NCBI GenBank assembly: GCA_035531075.1
Contig: DATKTO010000038.1
Location: 1 to 64,000 of the forward strand
Length of the DNA stretch: 64,000 nucleotides
Source of the DNA: 39-52-133 sp035531075
Lineage (GTDB): Bacteria > Pseudomonadota > Gammaproteobacteria > Burkholderiales > Gallionellaceae
Direction of reading: 5' to 3'
Part shown: one piece after another, positions 26,389 through 35,682 of the stretch
Numbering within the stretch: the stretch's first letter is position 1
Layout: each line of letters opens with the position of its first letter
Notes under the pieces: generated by a model
What the model saw: only the letters and a program-made list of their open reading frames with translations
The model's database searches: none
Told to the model about the DNA's origin: nothing
Made by a program: the position numbers and the translations under genes

Positions 26389-27675
26389 TTACCCTACCAG
26401 CTTCAGAATTGATTGTACTGCTTGTTGTACACCAATGGCAGGCAGTCTGGAAAGAGGAAGATTTTCCTCTTTCCAATCAATGTACGCTTTTGATAGCGCA
26501 TCAACAATCTGCCCGGGATTATCTCCACTGGCCACGTATCCACCCCGCTCTATCACCAGCTGATCCAATTGCGGGTTTTGATAGGTCAGCGCAATGATAG
26601 GGCGGCCAGTCCATAGATATTCATACAACTTGGATGGAATGTATTCGCTGCAATCTGAAATAGTGCCATGCACCAGCAACAAACAGTCAGCCTGAAACAT
26701 GCGCTCCAGAACCTGCTCCCTGCCGGACATCCCGGTTTTTTCCGACCGTTCAAGCCGTCCGAATGAAATGAAAACATCCTCCAGGCCATATTTTAGAATC
26801 TCTGCCTTAGCCGATCTGTCGATTGTGCCGCCATAAATATGCACGCGCAGCTTTGAACGAATTCCGGAATTTCGTTCCAACAAGGTGTGGATAGCCTGAA
26901 CCACCGGTTTCAGGCTTCGTGTATCGGAAAGAGAACCAAAGTGGCTGATGATCATTTGTTCGCCGCGTTGATACCTCCCAGTGACAGTAGGCTTTGCCAC
27001 CCCCGGCAATATCACAACGCCCCTGTTTCCTAACTCTGGATGGCGCCGGCTCGCCCCTTGAAGCGCGCCTTCTGTAAACCACCAGGCAAGATCAGCGTAT
27101 CTGCAAATGCGGCCCTCGATGTACGCATTCAATCTATCGTCACGTGTTTTGGGAATCGTGCCCGGCTTCACCATGGGATCATGCACCTCGACGATCCATT
27201 TTATGCCGGTTAAACGCTTTATCCAGTAACCCGCAAGATGCGCAGAATAGGCTCCGCCTGTTGTATATAACACGCTTGGTTTGTATTTATGAATCAGCCA
27301 TAAACTACGCAATGTAGCCGGCAACGACCATGACCACTGGTTTTGCCAGCCCAATAGCAAACGCTCAACTGCAATGAATGGCGAAAGCAACAAGCCCATC
27401 AGCCCAACCAGTAGCTGGTAACGGAAACCTCGACCCAGGTGGCGGGCGATCACATGCCTCATATCAAAGCGAAATCCCGCGGGTCCCCAGGGTATCAATT
27501 GATAATGCTTGAAGTTTTTATCATGCTCCCCGCTGACTCCACTCAGGATGACAGGTTCTATGCCAGCTTCCGCCAAAAAGGGCAGCTTGTCTGTGATGGT
27601 CAGGCTTGCTGCCCTGCCGTCCATATTGAAACAATGGGAGAGTATTAGCCACTTTTGTTTATGTTTGTCAGCCAT
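26389..27675 (-). CDS. Glycosyltransferase, family 4 type
   Basis: 428 residues from MADKHKQKWLILSHCFNMDG; a TTG six codons upstream is the alternative start. It has a GT-B layout, with SLWLIHKYKPSVLYTTGGAYS in the N-terminal domain and SHFGSLSDTRSLKPVVQAI, then YIPSKLYEYLWTGRPIIALT, in the donor domain. It likely extends the O-antigen or outer core. No overlap with neighbours. A 250-bp gap upstream holds no recognisable gene. Confidence 0.8.
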   Translation of the reverse strand: MADKHKQKWLILSHCFNMDGRAASLTITDKLPFLAEAGIEPVILSGVSGEHDKNFKHYQLIPWGPAGFRFDMRHVIARHLGRGFRYQLLVGLMGLLLSPFIAVERLLLGWQNQWSWSLPATLRSLWLIHKYKPSVLYTTGGAYSAHLAGYWIKRLTGIKWIVEVHDPMVKPGTIPKTRDDRLNAYIEGRICRYADLAWWFTEGALQGASRRHPELGNRGVVILPGVAKPTVTGRYQRGEQMIISHFGSLSDTRSLKPVVQAIHTLLERNSGIRSKLRVHIYGGTIDRSAKAEILKYGLEDVFISFGRLERSEKTGMSGREQVLERMFQADCLLLVHGTISDCSEYIPSKLYEYLWTGRPIIALTYQNPQLDQLVIERGGYVASGDNPGQIVDALSKAYIDWKEENLPLSRLPAIGVQQAVQSILKLVG

Positions 27676-27925
27676 GTTTTTGTTGACTATCAAGTGTCAG
27701 AGTTGAAAAAAAACCAATGAGGAACAGAAAGGTTTCAAAATAATGATCCCGTGAATTCGGATCAAGCAAGCATCCATCCAGTGATGGACGATTATTCCTA
27801 TCATCAACGCTGCCGGTTGCCGCATTCCAATAATTGCCTCAACTGCCTGTATCGATCAGCGCCGCTGCATTACTTTATCGCCATGCAGGCCCACAATACA
27901 CACACTTTATTACACGCTACGATAT

Positions 27926-29749
27926 CTATTCTATGAGTGTCTTATACAGTGCATCCGCACTATTTTCTTGCTGCAAAGTTTGCCCTGCATGATTGGCATT
28001 TACGTTATATCGCGCATAATCCGAAATAATTGTCTCCACACTTTTCAGCACAGTTTCAGGCGATGTACTATCCAGAACAATTCCAGCCTCAAACCTCTCA
28101 ACCATACGCGCAATCCATGTGCCCGAAGTCGAAATCACCGGACAACCGCCGGAGAACGCATCCAGCGTGATGCCGCTTACCCTGTCCGAAAAATCGGTCG
28201 TGCTATAGAGCTGGATTGCAACCGCTCCGGAAAACAATTCTTCATACTCTGTCGCGCTTAACACCTCTGTTCGCAGGGTGAGGTAGGGATATGGAATAGC
28301 TTTTAATCGCTCGATATCGGCCATCGTCTCAGCATCGCACTTACCGAAATGCTCGGCCGAGGTTTGAATTGTGATGGGTATTTGAGATTTTCGCTCATGC
28401 AAATACTTAATTAAATCAACAACATATTTGAAGCCTTTGTCCTGTCTCGCCGCACCGGCATAGAGCAAATATCTGAAGGCATTGAGATTGTTTAAATCAT
28501 TCGTATTGCGTGGCGTAATCGGGTAGGGCACCACTCTGGCGTCGGCAAATCCGGCGTCCTTGAATACATTGACGACCGATGGCGTAGGCCCGAGTATCAC
28601 CAAGTTTGGCTGGCGGGCTGCCATTTTTTTCAAACTGCGCAATTTGTTTTTGCCGGGATTGAACCAATGGAAATAGAGATAGACTTTGCCTGGAGGGATA
28701 GTGCCGCGCGCAGCCCAGTTCAGCATCAGCAAGTCAGTTCGTCCAGCGGTCGAAACAAATAATTTGTTTTCCGATTTCAACAGTCTGCGGTACAGAAAGT
28801 AGCTCTGCAGTCGACGTATTCTGCGGTTGAAATACCTGCGCATTTCGACGTGCCCGGAATCGAAAGTCACCGCCGCCCGGCGATTCACCCACAGACGAAA
28901 CGCGATATCACCAGTGCTCGCCGCAATGAGCGCTTTAATGAAGCTATGACAGTGCCCAGCATCTGACATCAGCGTCGGCTCTACGATGTTGAGCATGGCA
29001 GCATTACCCTGCCGTTGCATCATCAAACGTTTTACATATCTGTAGTATGTCCCCTCAGCCGTAGACACTGCCAGCATAAAACCCTCAGCCCCGTCGAGGA
29101 AGCCGGCGCGAATGAAATAAGAACGGATAAACGCCCAGAGACCGTGGAGTATCGCCTGACTTAATGTCGCATCGCGCCCCTTCTTACTTAGCATTTCTGC
29201 ACCAGCTGTCGAGTAGTGGTTCATTTTGGCGAGCAATTGATCCAGATCGCGGAATGATTCATGAAGCAGGCAGTGTTTCAGACGAGCAACCGCCCCATTA
29301 ATGACGACGCGCTCATGCACCAGATCATTGGTAAATTGCCCGCTCTGCCGCAGGAACAGTCGTGTTACATAGTCCGGAAACCAACCCGAATGGCGTATAT
29401 ATCGTCCACAAAAGCTCGACAGGCGTGGAATTTCATACCCCTGCGCGGCCCCTTCTCGCATTATGCTTTCGATTTCACTGCGCAATTCGAGCGTTACACG
29501 TTCGTCCGCATCCAGCGACAACACCCAGTCTTTTGTCGCATAACCCAAGGCACGGTTTTTCTGGATGCCGAATCCGGGCCAATCCTGGATATATACATGC
29601 GGGGTAAATTCGCGGCAAATGGCGACGGTATCGTCCGTGCTACCGGAATCGACCACTATGATTTCATCTGCCCATTTTACGGACTCAAGACACTCGCGAA
29701 TGTTGCGCGCTTCGTTCTTGGTGATAATGATGATGGACAAACTGGACAT
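27926..29749 (-). CDS. Two-domain glycosyltransferase: N-terminal GT2 (WaaE-like) fused to C-terminal GT4-like domain
   Basis: 607 residues, starting MSSLSIIIITKNEARNIREC (AGAGGA seven bases upstream). Residues 1-260 match WaaE/KdtX-type LPS-core glucosyltransferases: IIVVDSGSTDDT, LSLDADERVT (DxD) and RHSGWFPDYVTRLF. Residues about 280-607 form a second, GT-B-like domain with YLLYAGAARQDKGFKYVV and SGITLDAFSGGCPVISTSG. In other bacteria these are usually separate genes. The fusion suggests two consecutive sugar additions by one polypeptide. Lies between a GT4 gene and a long palindromic repeat. Confidence 0.82.
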   Translation of the reverse strand: MSSLSIIIITKNEARNIRECLESVKWADEIIVVDSGSTDDTVAICREFTPHVYIQDWPGFGIQKNRALGYATKDWVLSLDADERVTLELRSEIESIMREGAAQGYEIPRLSSFCGRYIRHSGWFPDYVTRLFLRQSGQFTNDLVHERVVINGAVARLKHCLLHESFRDLDQLLAKMNHYSTAGAEMLSKKGRDATLSQAILHGLWAFIRSYFIRAGFLDGAEGFMLAVSTAEGTYYRYVKRLMMQRQGNAAMLNIVEPTLMSDAGHCHSFIKALIAASTGDIAFRLWVNRRAAVTFDSGHVEMRRYFNRRIRRLQSYFLYRRLLKSENKLFVSTAGRTDLLMLNWAARGTIPPGKVYLYFHWFNPGKNKLRSLKKMAARQPNLVILGPTPSVVNVFKDAGFADARVVPYPITPRNTNDLNNLNAFRYLLYAGAARQDKGFKYVVDLIKYLHERKSQIPITIQTSAEHFGKCDAETMADIERLKAIPYPYLTLRTEVLSATEYEELFSGAVAIQLYSTTDFSDRVSGITLDAFSGGCPVISTSGTWIARMVERFEAGIVLDSTSPETVLKSVETIISDYARYNVNANHAGQTLQQENSADALYKTLIE

Positions 29750-29790
29750 CTGATTCCTCTGAATTTGTAGCATAGCTCTATGGAAACACT

Positions 29791-29902
29791 GAACAAGTCC
29801 GTTCGCCCTGAGCTTGTCGAAGGGCTAGCTCAATAACATATTGATTGTTATGCACCCTACGCTCATGGTTCGACAAGCTCATCCCGAACGGAGGATTTGT
29901 TC
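29791..29902. repeat. 112-bp imperfect palindrome (TTCGACAAGCTC-type dispersed repeat)
   Basis: The arms GAACAAGTCCGTTCG...GAGCTTGTCGAA and TTCGACAAGCTCATCCCGAACGG...TTGTTC are inverted around a spacer of about 50 bases. The core GAGCTTGTCGAA / TTCGACAAGCTC is a widespread intergenic repeat in betaproteobacteria and gammaproteobacteria. It fills the gap between two co-oriented genes and could fold into a long hairpin in the transcript, limiting read-through. Confidence 0.8.
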
Positions 29903-29927
29903 AACGTTTGTCTATCTTTTGCGGTGC

Positions 29928-31766
29928 TTATTTCCCATTGCTAGTGGGAACATATTCCGGCACTAGTTGTTGCAGACGCTGTTTCACCGCATCATCAGGC
30001 CAAATCGCGGTAGTTGAAGCTACCCATACCAGCAGTTCGTTCACCCAAACGGCATCCACGGTGCGTGCCTGGGCAATGCGCAGCTTGGGGTGAGGTGTAA
30101 CCAATGTATGCTCATTATCGGCGAGCAATTCTTCATACAGCTTTTCACCTGGACGCAGGCCGCTGAATTCTATTTTGATGTCTTCTTCCTTCAAACCGGA
30201 CAAGCGAATCAGATCTCGCGCCAGATCAACGATCTTCACCGGTTCGCCCATATCCAGCACAAAAATCTTGCCACCCTCGCCCATTAAACCCGCCTGCAAT
30301 ACTAATTGTGCCGCCTCCGGGATGGACATAAAGTAACGGGTGATGTCCGGATGGGTCACCGTAACCGGGCCGCCCTTGGCAATCTGTTCACAGAATTTTG
30401 GAATCACGCTGCCGGTACTGCCCAGCACATTGCCGAAGCGCACCATCACGAAGTGGGTGCCGCTCGCCTGCTGCAAACCCTGGCACACCATCTCGGCCAG
30501 ACGCTTGGTGGTGCCCATTACATTGGTTGGATTCACTGCCTTGTCGGTGGAGATCAACACGAATTTTCCCGCGCCATGGCGCTGTGCTGTGCTCGCCACA
30601 CACCAAGTGCCAAATACGTTATTGCGCACCGCCTGCCAGGAATTCTGCTGCTCCATCATCGGCACATGCTTATACGCTGCGGCATGAAATACGACTGCCG
30701 GTTTAAATTCTGCAAACACCTGCTCAACCCGGCTTTCATCGCGTACATCCCCGGCCAGACAAATAATCGTGAGCTGGGGAAAGGTGCGGGTGAGCTCCTG
30801 CTCCATGTTGTATAAAGCAAATTCACTGGCCTCGAACAGCAGCAAGGTCTGCGGAGAAAAACGCGCAATCTGCCGACATAGCTCTGATCCTATTGAGCCG
30901 CCTGCGCCTGTGATCAACACAGTTTTGCCGGTCAGCAATTCATGCAATCCGGCATCGTCCAGTTGCACCGGATCGCGTCCAAGCAAATCGTCCAACTCCA
31001 CCGCGCGCAATTGCGAAATAGCCACCCGGCCACTCAGCAAATCGTCGAACGATGGCACGGTCAGCGCCTTTACGTCACAGCTACTGGCCAGATCAACTAT
31101 GTGTTTACGCACCTGATGGGAGGCTGATGGCATGGCGATAATAGCCTGAGTAACACCAAACCGTTGCGCCCAGTGCGACAAGCTATCCAGTTTGCCCAGC
31201 ACCTTGAAGCCGTTGACAATGCAGCCTTGACAATTTGTATCGTCATCCAGGAAGCCGACCTGATGCCAGGCGCTGCTGCGCGAGAGCTCCTTAGACAAGC
31301 CTATGCCTGCAGCACCCGCACCGAGCACCAGCACCGGCTCACCCTGCAGATGAAAATCGCCATACAGCAGATTCTCTTTCCACAACCGGTATAGCAGACG
31401 GCTGCCGCCCATGACCAACAACAGCAACAGCAGGTCGATGAATAAAACTGACCGCGGAACGATGAATTGCATGCGGAACAGGCCAAGCACAAGAGGAATA
31501 AGTGCAGTTGCTGCGATGACGGCAAACAGAATGCGGCGCAGGTCGTCCACGCTGGCATAGCGCCAGATGCCGCGATACAGGCCAAACCCCCAAAAAACGC
31601 CCACCTGCAGTGGCACCACCCAAATCAAGGTGCGCCAAATTTCATCCTGAAACTGTACAGGCACATCGAAATTGAAGCGCAGCAGATAAGCGACCCACCA
31701 CGCGACTGCCGCAGCAATCACATCGTGCAGCATGGCGATGCCGGTGTTTAAACGTGACTTAAGCAT
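29928..31766 (-). CDS. CapD/WbpM-family nucleotide-sugar 4,6-dehydratase, membrane-bound
   Basis: 612 residues from MLKSRLNTGIAMLHDV (GAGGGA upstream); the longer in-frame start lies inside the preceding gene. There are four membrane segments in the first 150 residues, a CoA-binding-like Rossmann region (LVLGAGAAGIGLSKEL), then the SDR catalytic domain with TGAGGSIGSELCRQIARF and STDKAVNPTNVMGTTKRLAE. Proteins of this type convert UDP-GlcNAc to UDP-4-keto-6-deoxy-GlcNAc, giving QuiNAc, FucNAc or bacillosamine-type sugars. It overlaps the WecA-like gene by 8 bases. Confidence 0.92.
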   Translation of the reverse strand: MLKSRLNTGIAMLHDVIAAAVAWWVAYLLRFNFDVPVQFQDEIWRTLIWVVPLQVGVFWGFGLYRGIWRYASVDDLRRILFAVIAATALIPLVLGLFRMQFIVPRSVLFIDLLLLLLVMGGSRLLYRLWKENLLYGDFHLQGEPVLVLGAGAAGIGLSKELSRSSAWHQVGFLDDDTNCQGCIVNGFKVLGKLDSLSHWAQRFGVTQAIIAMPSASHQVRKHIVDLASSCDVKALTVPSFDDLLSGRVAISQLRAVELDDLLGRDPVQLDDAGLHELLTGKTVLITGAGGSIGSELCRQIARFSPQTLLLFEASEFALYNMEQELTRTFPQLTIICLAGDVRDESRVEQVFAEFKPAVVFHAAAYKHVPMMEQQNSWQAVRNNVFGTWCVASTAQRHGAGKFVLISTDKAVNPTNVMGTTKRLAEMVCQGLQQASGTHFVMVRFGNVLGSTGSVIPKFCEQIAKGGPVTVTHPDITRYFMSIPEAAQLVLQAGLMGEGGKIFVLDMGEPVKIVDLARDLIRLSGLKEEDIKIEFSGLRPGEKLYEELLADNEHTLVTPHPKLRIAQARTVDAVWVNELLVWVASTTAIWPDDAVKQRLQQLVPEYVPTSNGK

Positions 31767-32736
31767 TTTTCCCTCGTTTGAAATTTTTCCAGCGCACTTC
31801 CAGTAACAGCATAAGGCATGTGTAGACCACGCCCCAAGCAAGAAATAACGACCATGGAAAAGGATAGTTTATCATGCACAGTGCAGAAATCCCGACCGCC
31901 AGCATCAACACATATTCGGCCAGCGCAACATTGCGATGCCCCCAGCCCAACAGTATCAGTCTCTGGTAATAATGCTCGCGGTGCGCCTCGGTGACTTTAG
32001 CGCCACGCAATGCGCGCTTAACCAGCGTAACGCTCGCATCAACAATAAAGGGGGAGAACACCAGCAACGGGAACCACGCCGCCCAACTGCCTTGCTGCCA
32101 TCCCCACACACCAATCGCAGCAGCAAGAAAGCCAAGCGGAATGGAACCCGAATCGCCCATGAATATTTTGGCCGGGTGGAAATTGAAATATAAAAAACTC
32201 GCCGCTGCCGCAGCGATGCAAAAATTCAGCAAAGCCAGCGGCGTATTGTAGGCGAGCAATGCGGCGATGCCATACATGCCGAAGCCGAACAACGCCATGC
32301 CGCCGGCCAGCCCATTGGAGCCATCCATGAAGTTATAAAGATTGGTCATCCATACAGTAGCCAGCAGCACCAATATAGTGATCACCACACCTTGCTGTGC
32401 AAATAAACCGGAACCACCCACCATGATCGCAGCAGCAATCAGATGCGCCAGAAAACGCTGCTTCACCGGCAAATTATGCACATCGTCGAGCAATGAAACC
32501 ACCAACAAACCCAGCAGTGGCAACACCGCCCACCAAGCCAATGAGTTGAACATCAAAGCCCAACCGGACAATACACCCGCCATCAGTGACACACCGCCGA
32601 TGCGAGGCACAGGTGTGTTGTGCAAAGAGCGCTCATTAGGCACGTCTTGCATCTTGCTTGTTGCCTTGTTATTCAATATGAAATGGGTCAGCAAAAAAGT
32701 GACCAGCGACGCAACAAAAGGCAGGACAAGGTTCAT
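31759..32736 (-). CDS. Undecaprenyl-phosphate sugar-1-phosphate transferase (WecA/WbpL/MraY family)
   Basis: 325 residues from MNLVLPFVASLVT; an upstream in-frame ATG (32769) lies in a dispersed repeat and is less likely. It has about ten membrane segments. DVPNERSLHNTPVPRIGG, NLYNFMDGSNGLAGG (the D-DD/N region) and KIFMGDSGSIPLG are the cytoplasmic catalytic loops of this family; AHREHYYQRLILLGWGH is the C-terminal HIHH-type motif. It would start O-unit assembly on undecaprenyl phosphate, probably with a FucNAc/QuiNAc- or GlcNAc-type sugar, since the WbpM-like dehydratase is next to it. Confidence 0.9.
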   Translation of the reverse strand: MNLVLPFVASLVTFLLTHFILNNKATSKMQDVPNERSLHNTPVPRIGGVSLMAGVLSGWALMFNSLAWWAVLPLLGLLVVSLLDDVHNLPVKQRFLAHLIAAAIMVGGSGLFAQQGVVITILVLLATVWMTNLYNFMDGSNGLAGGMALFGFGMYGIAALLAYNTPLALLNFCIAAAAASFLYFNFHPAKIFMGDSGSIPLGFLAAAIGVWGWQQGSWAAWFPLLVFSPFIVDASVTLVKRALRGAKVTEAHREHYYQRLILLGWGHRNVALAEYVLMLAVGISALCMINYPFPWSLFLAWGVVYTCLMLLLEVRWKNFKRGKNA

Positions 32737-32764
32737 GAATTTATTCAGGGAGTGCAGAGGTTCC

Positions 32765-32840
32765 GTCATTCCCGCGCAGGCGGGAATCCAGATGATTAAT
32801 TAATTGACCGCGAAGCGGGACAACAACATGGATTCGTCTG
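32765..32840. repeat. Second copy of the GTCATTCCCGCGCAGGCGGGAATCC repeat
   Basis: GTCATTCCCGCGCAGGCGGG starts at 32765 and is followed by a decayed inverted partner (GACCGCGAAGCGGGAC) at 32805-32820. It belongs to the same family as 17457-17530. The rest of the gap to 33011 holds no recognisable gene. Confidence 0.8.
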
Positions 32841-33011
32841 GTACGCGGCAAGTCTTCCCTTGCTGGATTTACGCATGCGTGGAACTGATGATCTGGTGAG
32901 TTATTAGAATTAATTAAAAACATGACATCCCAAATAGATTAACGACCTGATCAGCCCACTATCGAAGCAAACAAAAAATATGAGCAATTTCGAAATGATG
33001 AGCAATCCAGG

Positions 33012-33350
33012 TTAACCTACATCAATAAACTCAGTTAGGACAATTTGTACCGCTTTTACATCTTTGTGTGACAAATGTCCGATAGTCTTCAAAACCAGGC
33101 TTTGATCCAGCGTAAACAATTTCAAACGAAAGTGGCAAGCCACTTTAAGCCCGGCTGCTTGCCAATTCGTTAATGGAACATCACTTGGCCAAACGTTATC
33201 AGTGGTCGTGGTGATCATGGCCAACACAAGCTGATGGTGTTGCTGATTAAAACTTTTATTGGAAATCACCAATGCCGGACGGCGCTTTGTAGCATCTCGA
33301 TCTGTGAAGGGGAAAGGAACGGCAACCACTTCAAATGCTTTAAAGATCAC
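33012..33350 (-). CDS. MazF/PemK-like toxin
   Basis: 112 residues beginning with a GTG at 33350 (VIFKAFEVVAVPFPFTDRDA). The family pattern is visible: VVAVPFPFTD near the N-terminus, KRRPALVIS, then ITTTTDNVWPSDVPL and the C-terminal SLVLKTIGHLSHKDVKAV. MazF/PemK toxins are ribosome-independent mRNA endonucleases. The start overlaps the end of the upstream AbrB-type gene by 11 bases, the usual antitoxin-toxin arrangement. Longer frames from upstream starts would run through the antitoxin gene in another frame. Confidence 0.85.
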   Translation of the reverse strand: MIFKAFEVVAVPFPFTDRDATKRRPALVISNKSFNQQHHQLVLAMITTTTDNVWPSDVPLTNWQAAGLKVACHFRLKLFTLDQSLVLKTIGHLSHKDVKAVQIVLTEFIDVG

Positions 33351-33567
33351 GCCAAGCCTCTTCGTCCTGGGGTGAGTTCCATTCAGATAACGTCTCTTGT
33401 AACGCTGATAATTCCAAGTCAACCGACGGATCAATCCGCTTAATAATGATCCGGTTGTTGCTATCCAGATCGAACGCCAACATATCACCTTCCCGAATAT
33501 GAGCGGCATCCCTGATGCGCTTGGGAATTGTTGCCTGTCCTTTGGCCGTAACGCGCGCTAGCTCCAT
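33340..33567 (-). CDS. AbrB/MazE-type antitoxin
   Basis: 75 residues starting MELARVTAKGQATIPKRIRD (GGGGAA upstream). This is the swapped-hairpin AbrB DNA-binding domain (residues 1-45, with GDMLAFDLDSNNRIII). The acidic C-terminal tail (SEWNSPQDEEAWRDL) would wrap the toxin. It precedes and overlaps the MazF/PemK-like gene. Such proteins repress their own operon. Confidence 0.87.
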   Translation of the reverse strand: MELARVTAKGQATIPKRIRDAAHIREGDMLAFDLDSNNRIIIKRIDPSVDLELSALQETLSEWNSPQDEEAWRDL

Positions 33568-33713
33568 GATTTCCCCGCTAATTACAATAAGTTGTAATTT
33601 ACTACTTTTACCACCATAAGGCAAATATTGCACTCGCTTTTTATAAAGCTTACTTTATACCCCTGTCGACCATTGCAATAGAAACGGAATGAGTCATTCC
33701 GTAAAGCGCAAAA

Positions 33714-34715
33714 TCAAGGCACTACCGTCAATCGCAAGCCTTCCTGCAAACTAAAAGGCGGCTGCCACCCCAACTCGCGCCGTATCTTGCTGCCATCCAC
33801 TTGCAGTGAACCCAGCAGCCGATCGATCTGATCTGATTTGCCAAACAGTCGCCCAGCCAGTCTCAGCAAGGCCGGGGGGCAAGGCAACAAACGCGCTGGA
33901 CATCCCATTGCTGCACCCAACTGGCGCAGCAGATCAGGGGTAGACACATCCTCACCATCGCTCACCAGATAGGTTTGGCCTGAGGCCGCAGGGTGCGTTG
34001 CACATGTCAGCAGCGCGTCAACAAAGTTCCCGATAAAAACCAGGCTGCGCAAATTGCATACTGAAGCCAGCGGCAAGGGAATGCCCTTGGCCAGCACCTT
34101 GAGCATCTGTGCGAAATTGCCCTTTACGCCCGCGCCATAGATCAGAGGAGGGCGCACGATAACGACTTCCAATCCCGTTTCTGCAGCAACCCGTTGCAAC
34201 ACCTGTTCGGCTTCCCATTTGGAAACGCCATAGGGATCCTGCGGATTGGCCTCGTCCGTATCACTAAACACTGGTTTTAATGTTTCGCACTTTGCAGTAG
34301 AAGGGCTAGGGGGGATTTTTTTCAGTGAAGAAGAAACTGGAAAAGTACCCTCCCCATTCACTTTGATCGAGCTGACGAACACCAGACGCTTCACCCCGCT
34401 CGCTGCCGCAGAGCGTGCCAAATGCTCGGTTCCGGCAACATTTACCTTACGGAATTCCTCTAAAGGATTTTCTGCATTCTCGCACATGACATGCACTCGG
34501 GCAGCGAGATGAATCACTACATCCACATCGCGCAAAGCGCTGGTCCAATCGGTTACGCCACTTATTTCGCCTACCACGACTGGCTCAACACCGTCTGGCA
34601 GCTCCCCAGGTTTACGCAGCGCTGCTCGGATGGCCCAACCTTGCCGCTCCGCCTGCGTGCAGACAGCCTGCCCGACAAAACCCGATGCACCGGAAATTAA
34701 AATTCGCGACGTCAT
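33714..34715 (-). CDS. NAD-dependent epimerase/dehydratase (extended SDR) with a short internal insertion
   Basis: 333 residues from MTSRILISGASGFVGQAVCT. GASGFVG is the nucleotide-binding motif; SSIKVNG and the catalytic PYGVSKWEAE (Y-x3-K) follow. Relatives are UDP-hexose 4-epimerase/reductases such as WbpV/WbpK in QuiNAc and FucNAc synthesis, which suits the WbpM- and WbpL-like neighbours. Residues about 125-149 (SSSLKKIPPSPSTAKCETLK) interrupt the normal spacing between the serine and tyrosine strands and look like an in-frame insertion. Seven bases separate it from wzz. Confidence 0.85.
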   Translation of the reverse strand: MTSRILISGASGFVGQAVCTQAERQGWAIRAALRKPGELPDGVEPVVVGEISGVTDWTSALRDVDVVIHLAARVHVMCENAENPLEEFRKVNVAGTEHLARSAAASGVKRLVFVSSIKVNGEGTFPVSSSLKKIPPSPSTAKCETLKPVFSDTDEANPQDPYGVSKWEAEQVLQRVAAETGLEVVIVRPPLIYGAGVKGNFAQMLKVLAKGIPLPLASVCNLRSLVFIGNFVDALLTCATHPAASGQTYLVSDGEDVSTPDLLRQLGAAMGCPARLLPCPPALLRLAGRLFGKSDQIDRLLGSLQVDGSKIRRELGWQPPFSLQEGLRLTVVP

Positions 34716-34722
34716 AAAATGC

Positions 34723-35640
<918 letters not shown>

Positions 35641-35682
35641 CTCCGCACTCCATCTTTATGTACACCTTACAAAACCCAGGTT

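Noticed and set aside
27751..27936. 61-codon plus-strand ORF upstream of the two-domain glycosyltransferase region
   Set aside because: No ribosome site or homology, and it would run into the end of an opposite-strand gene.
33351..33509. Upstream extension of the MazF/PemK-like toxin
   Set aside because: It reads through the antitoxin gene in another frame; the GTG at 33350 gives the normal toxin length and the usual overlap.
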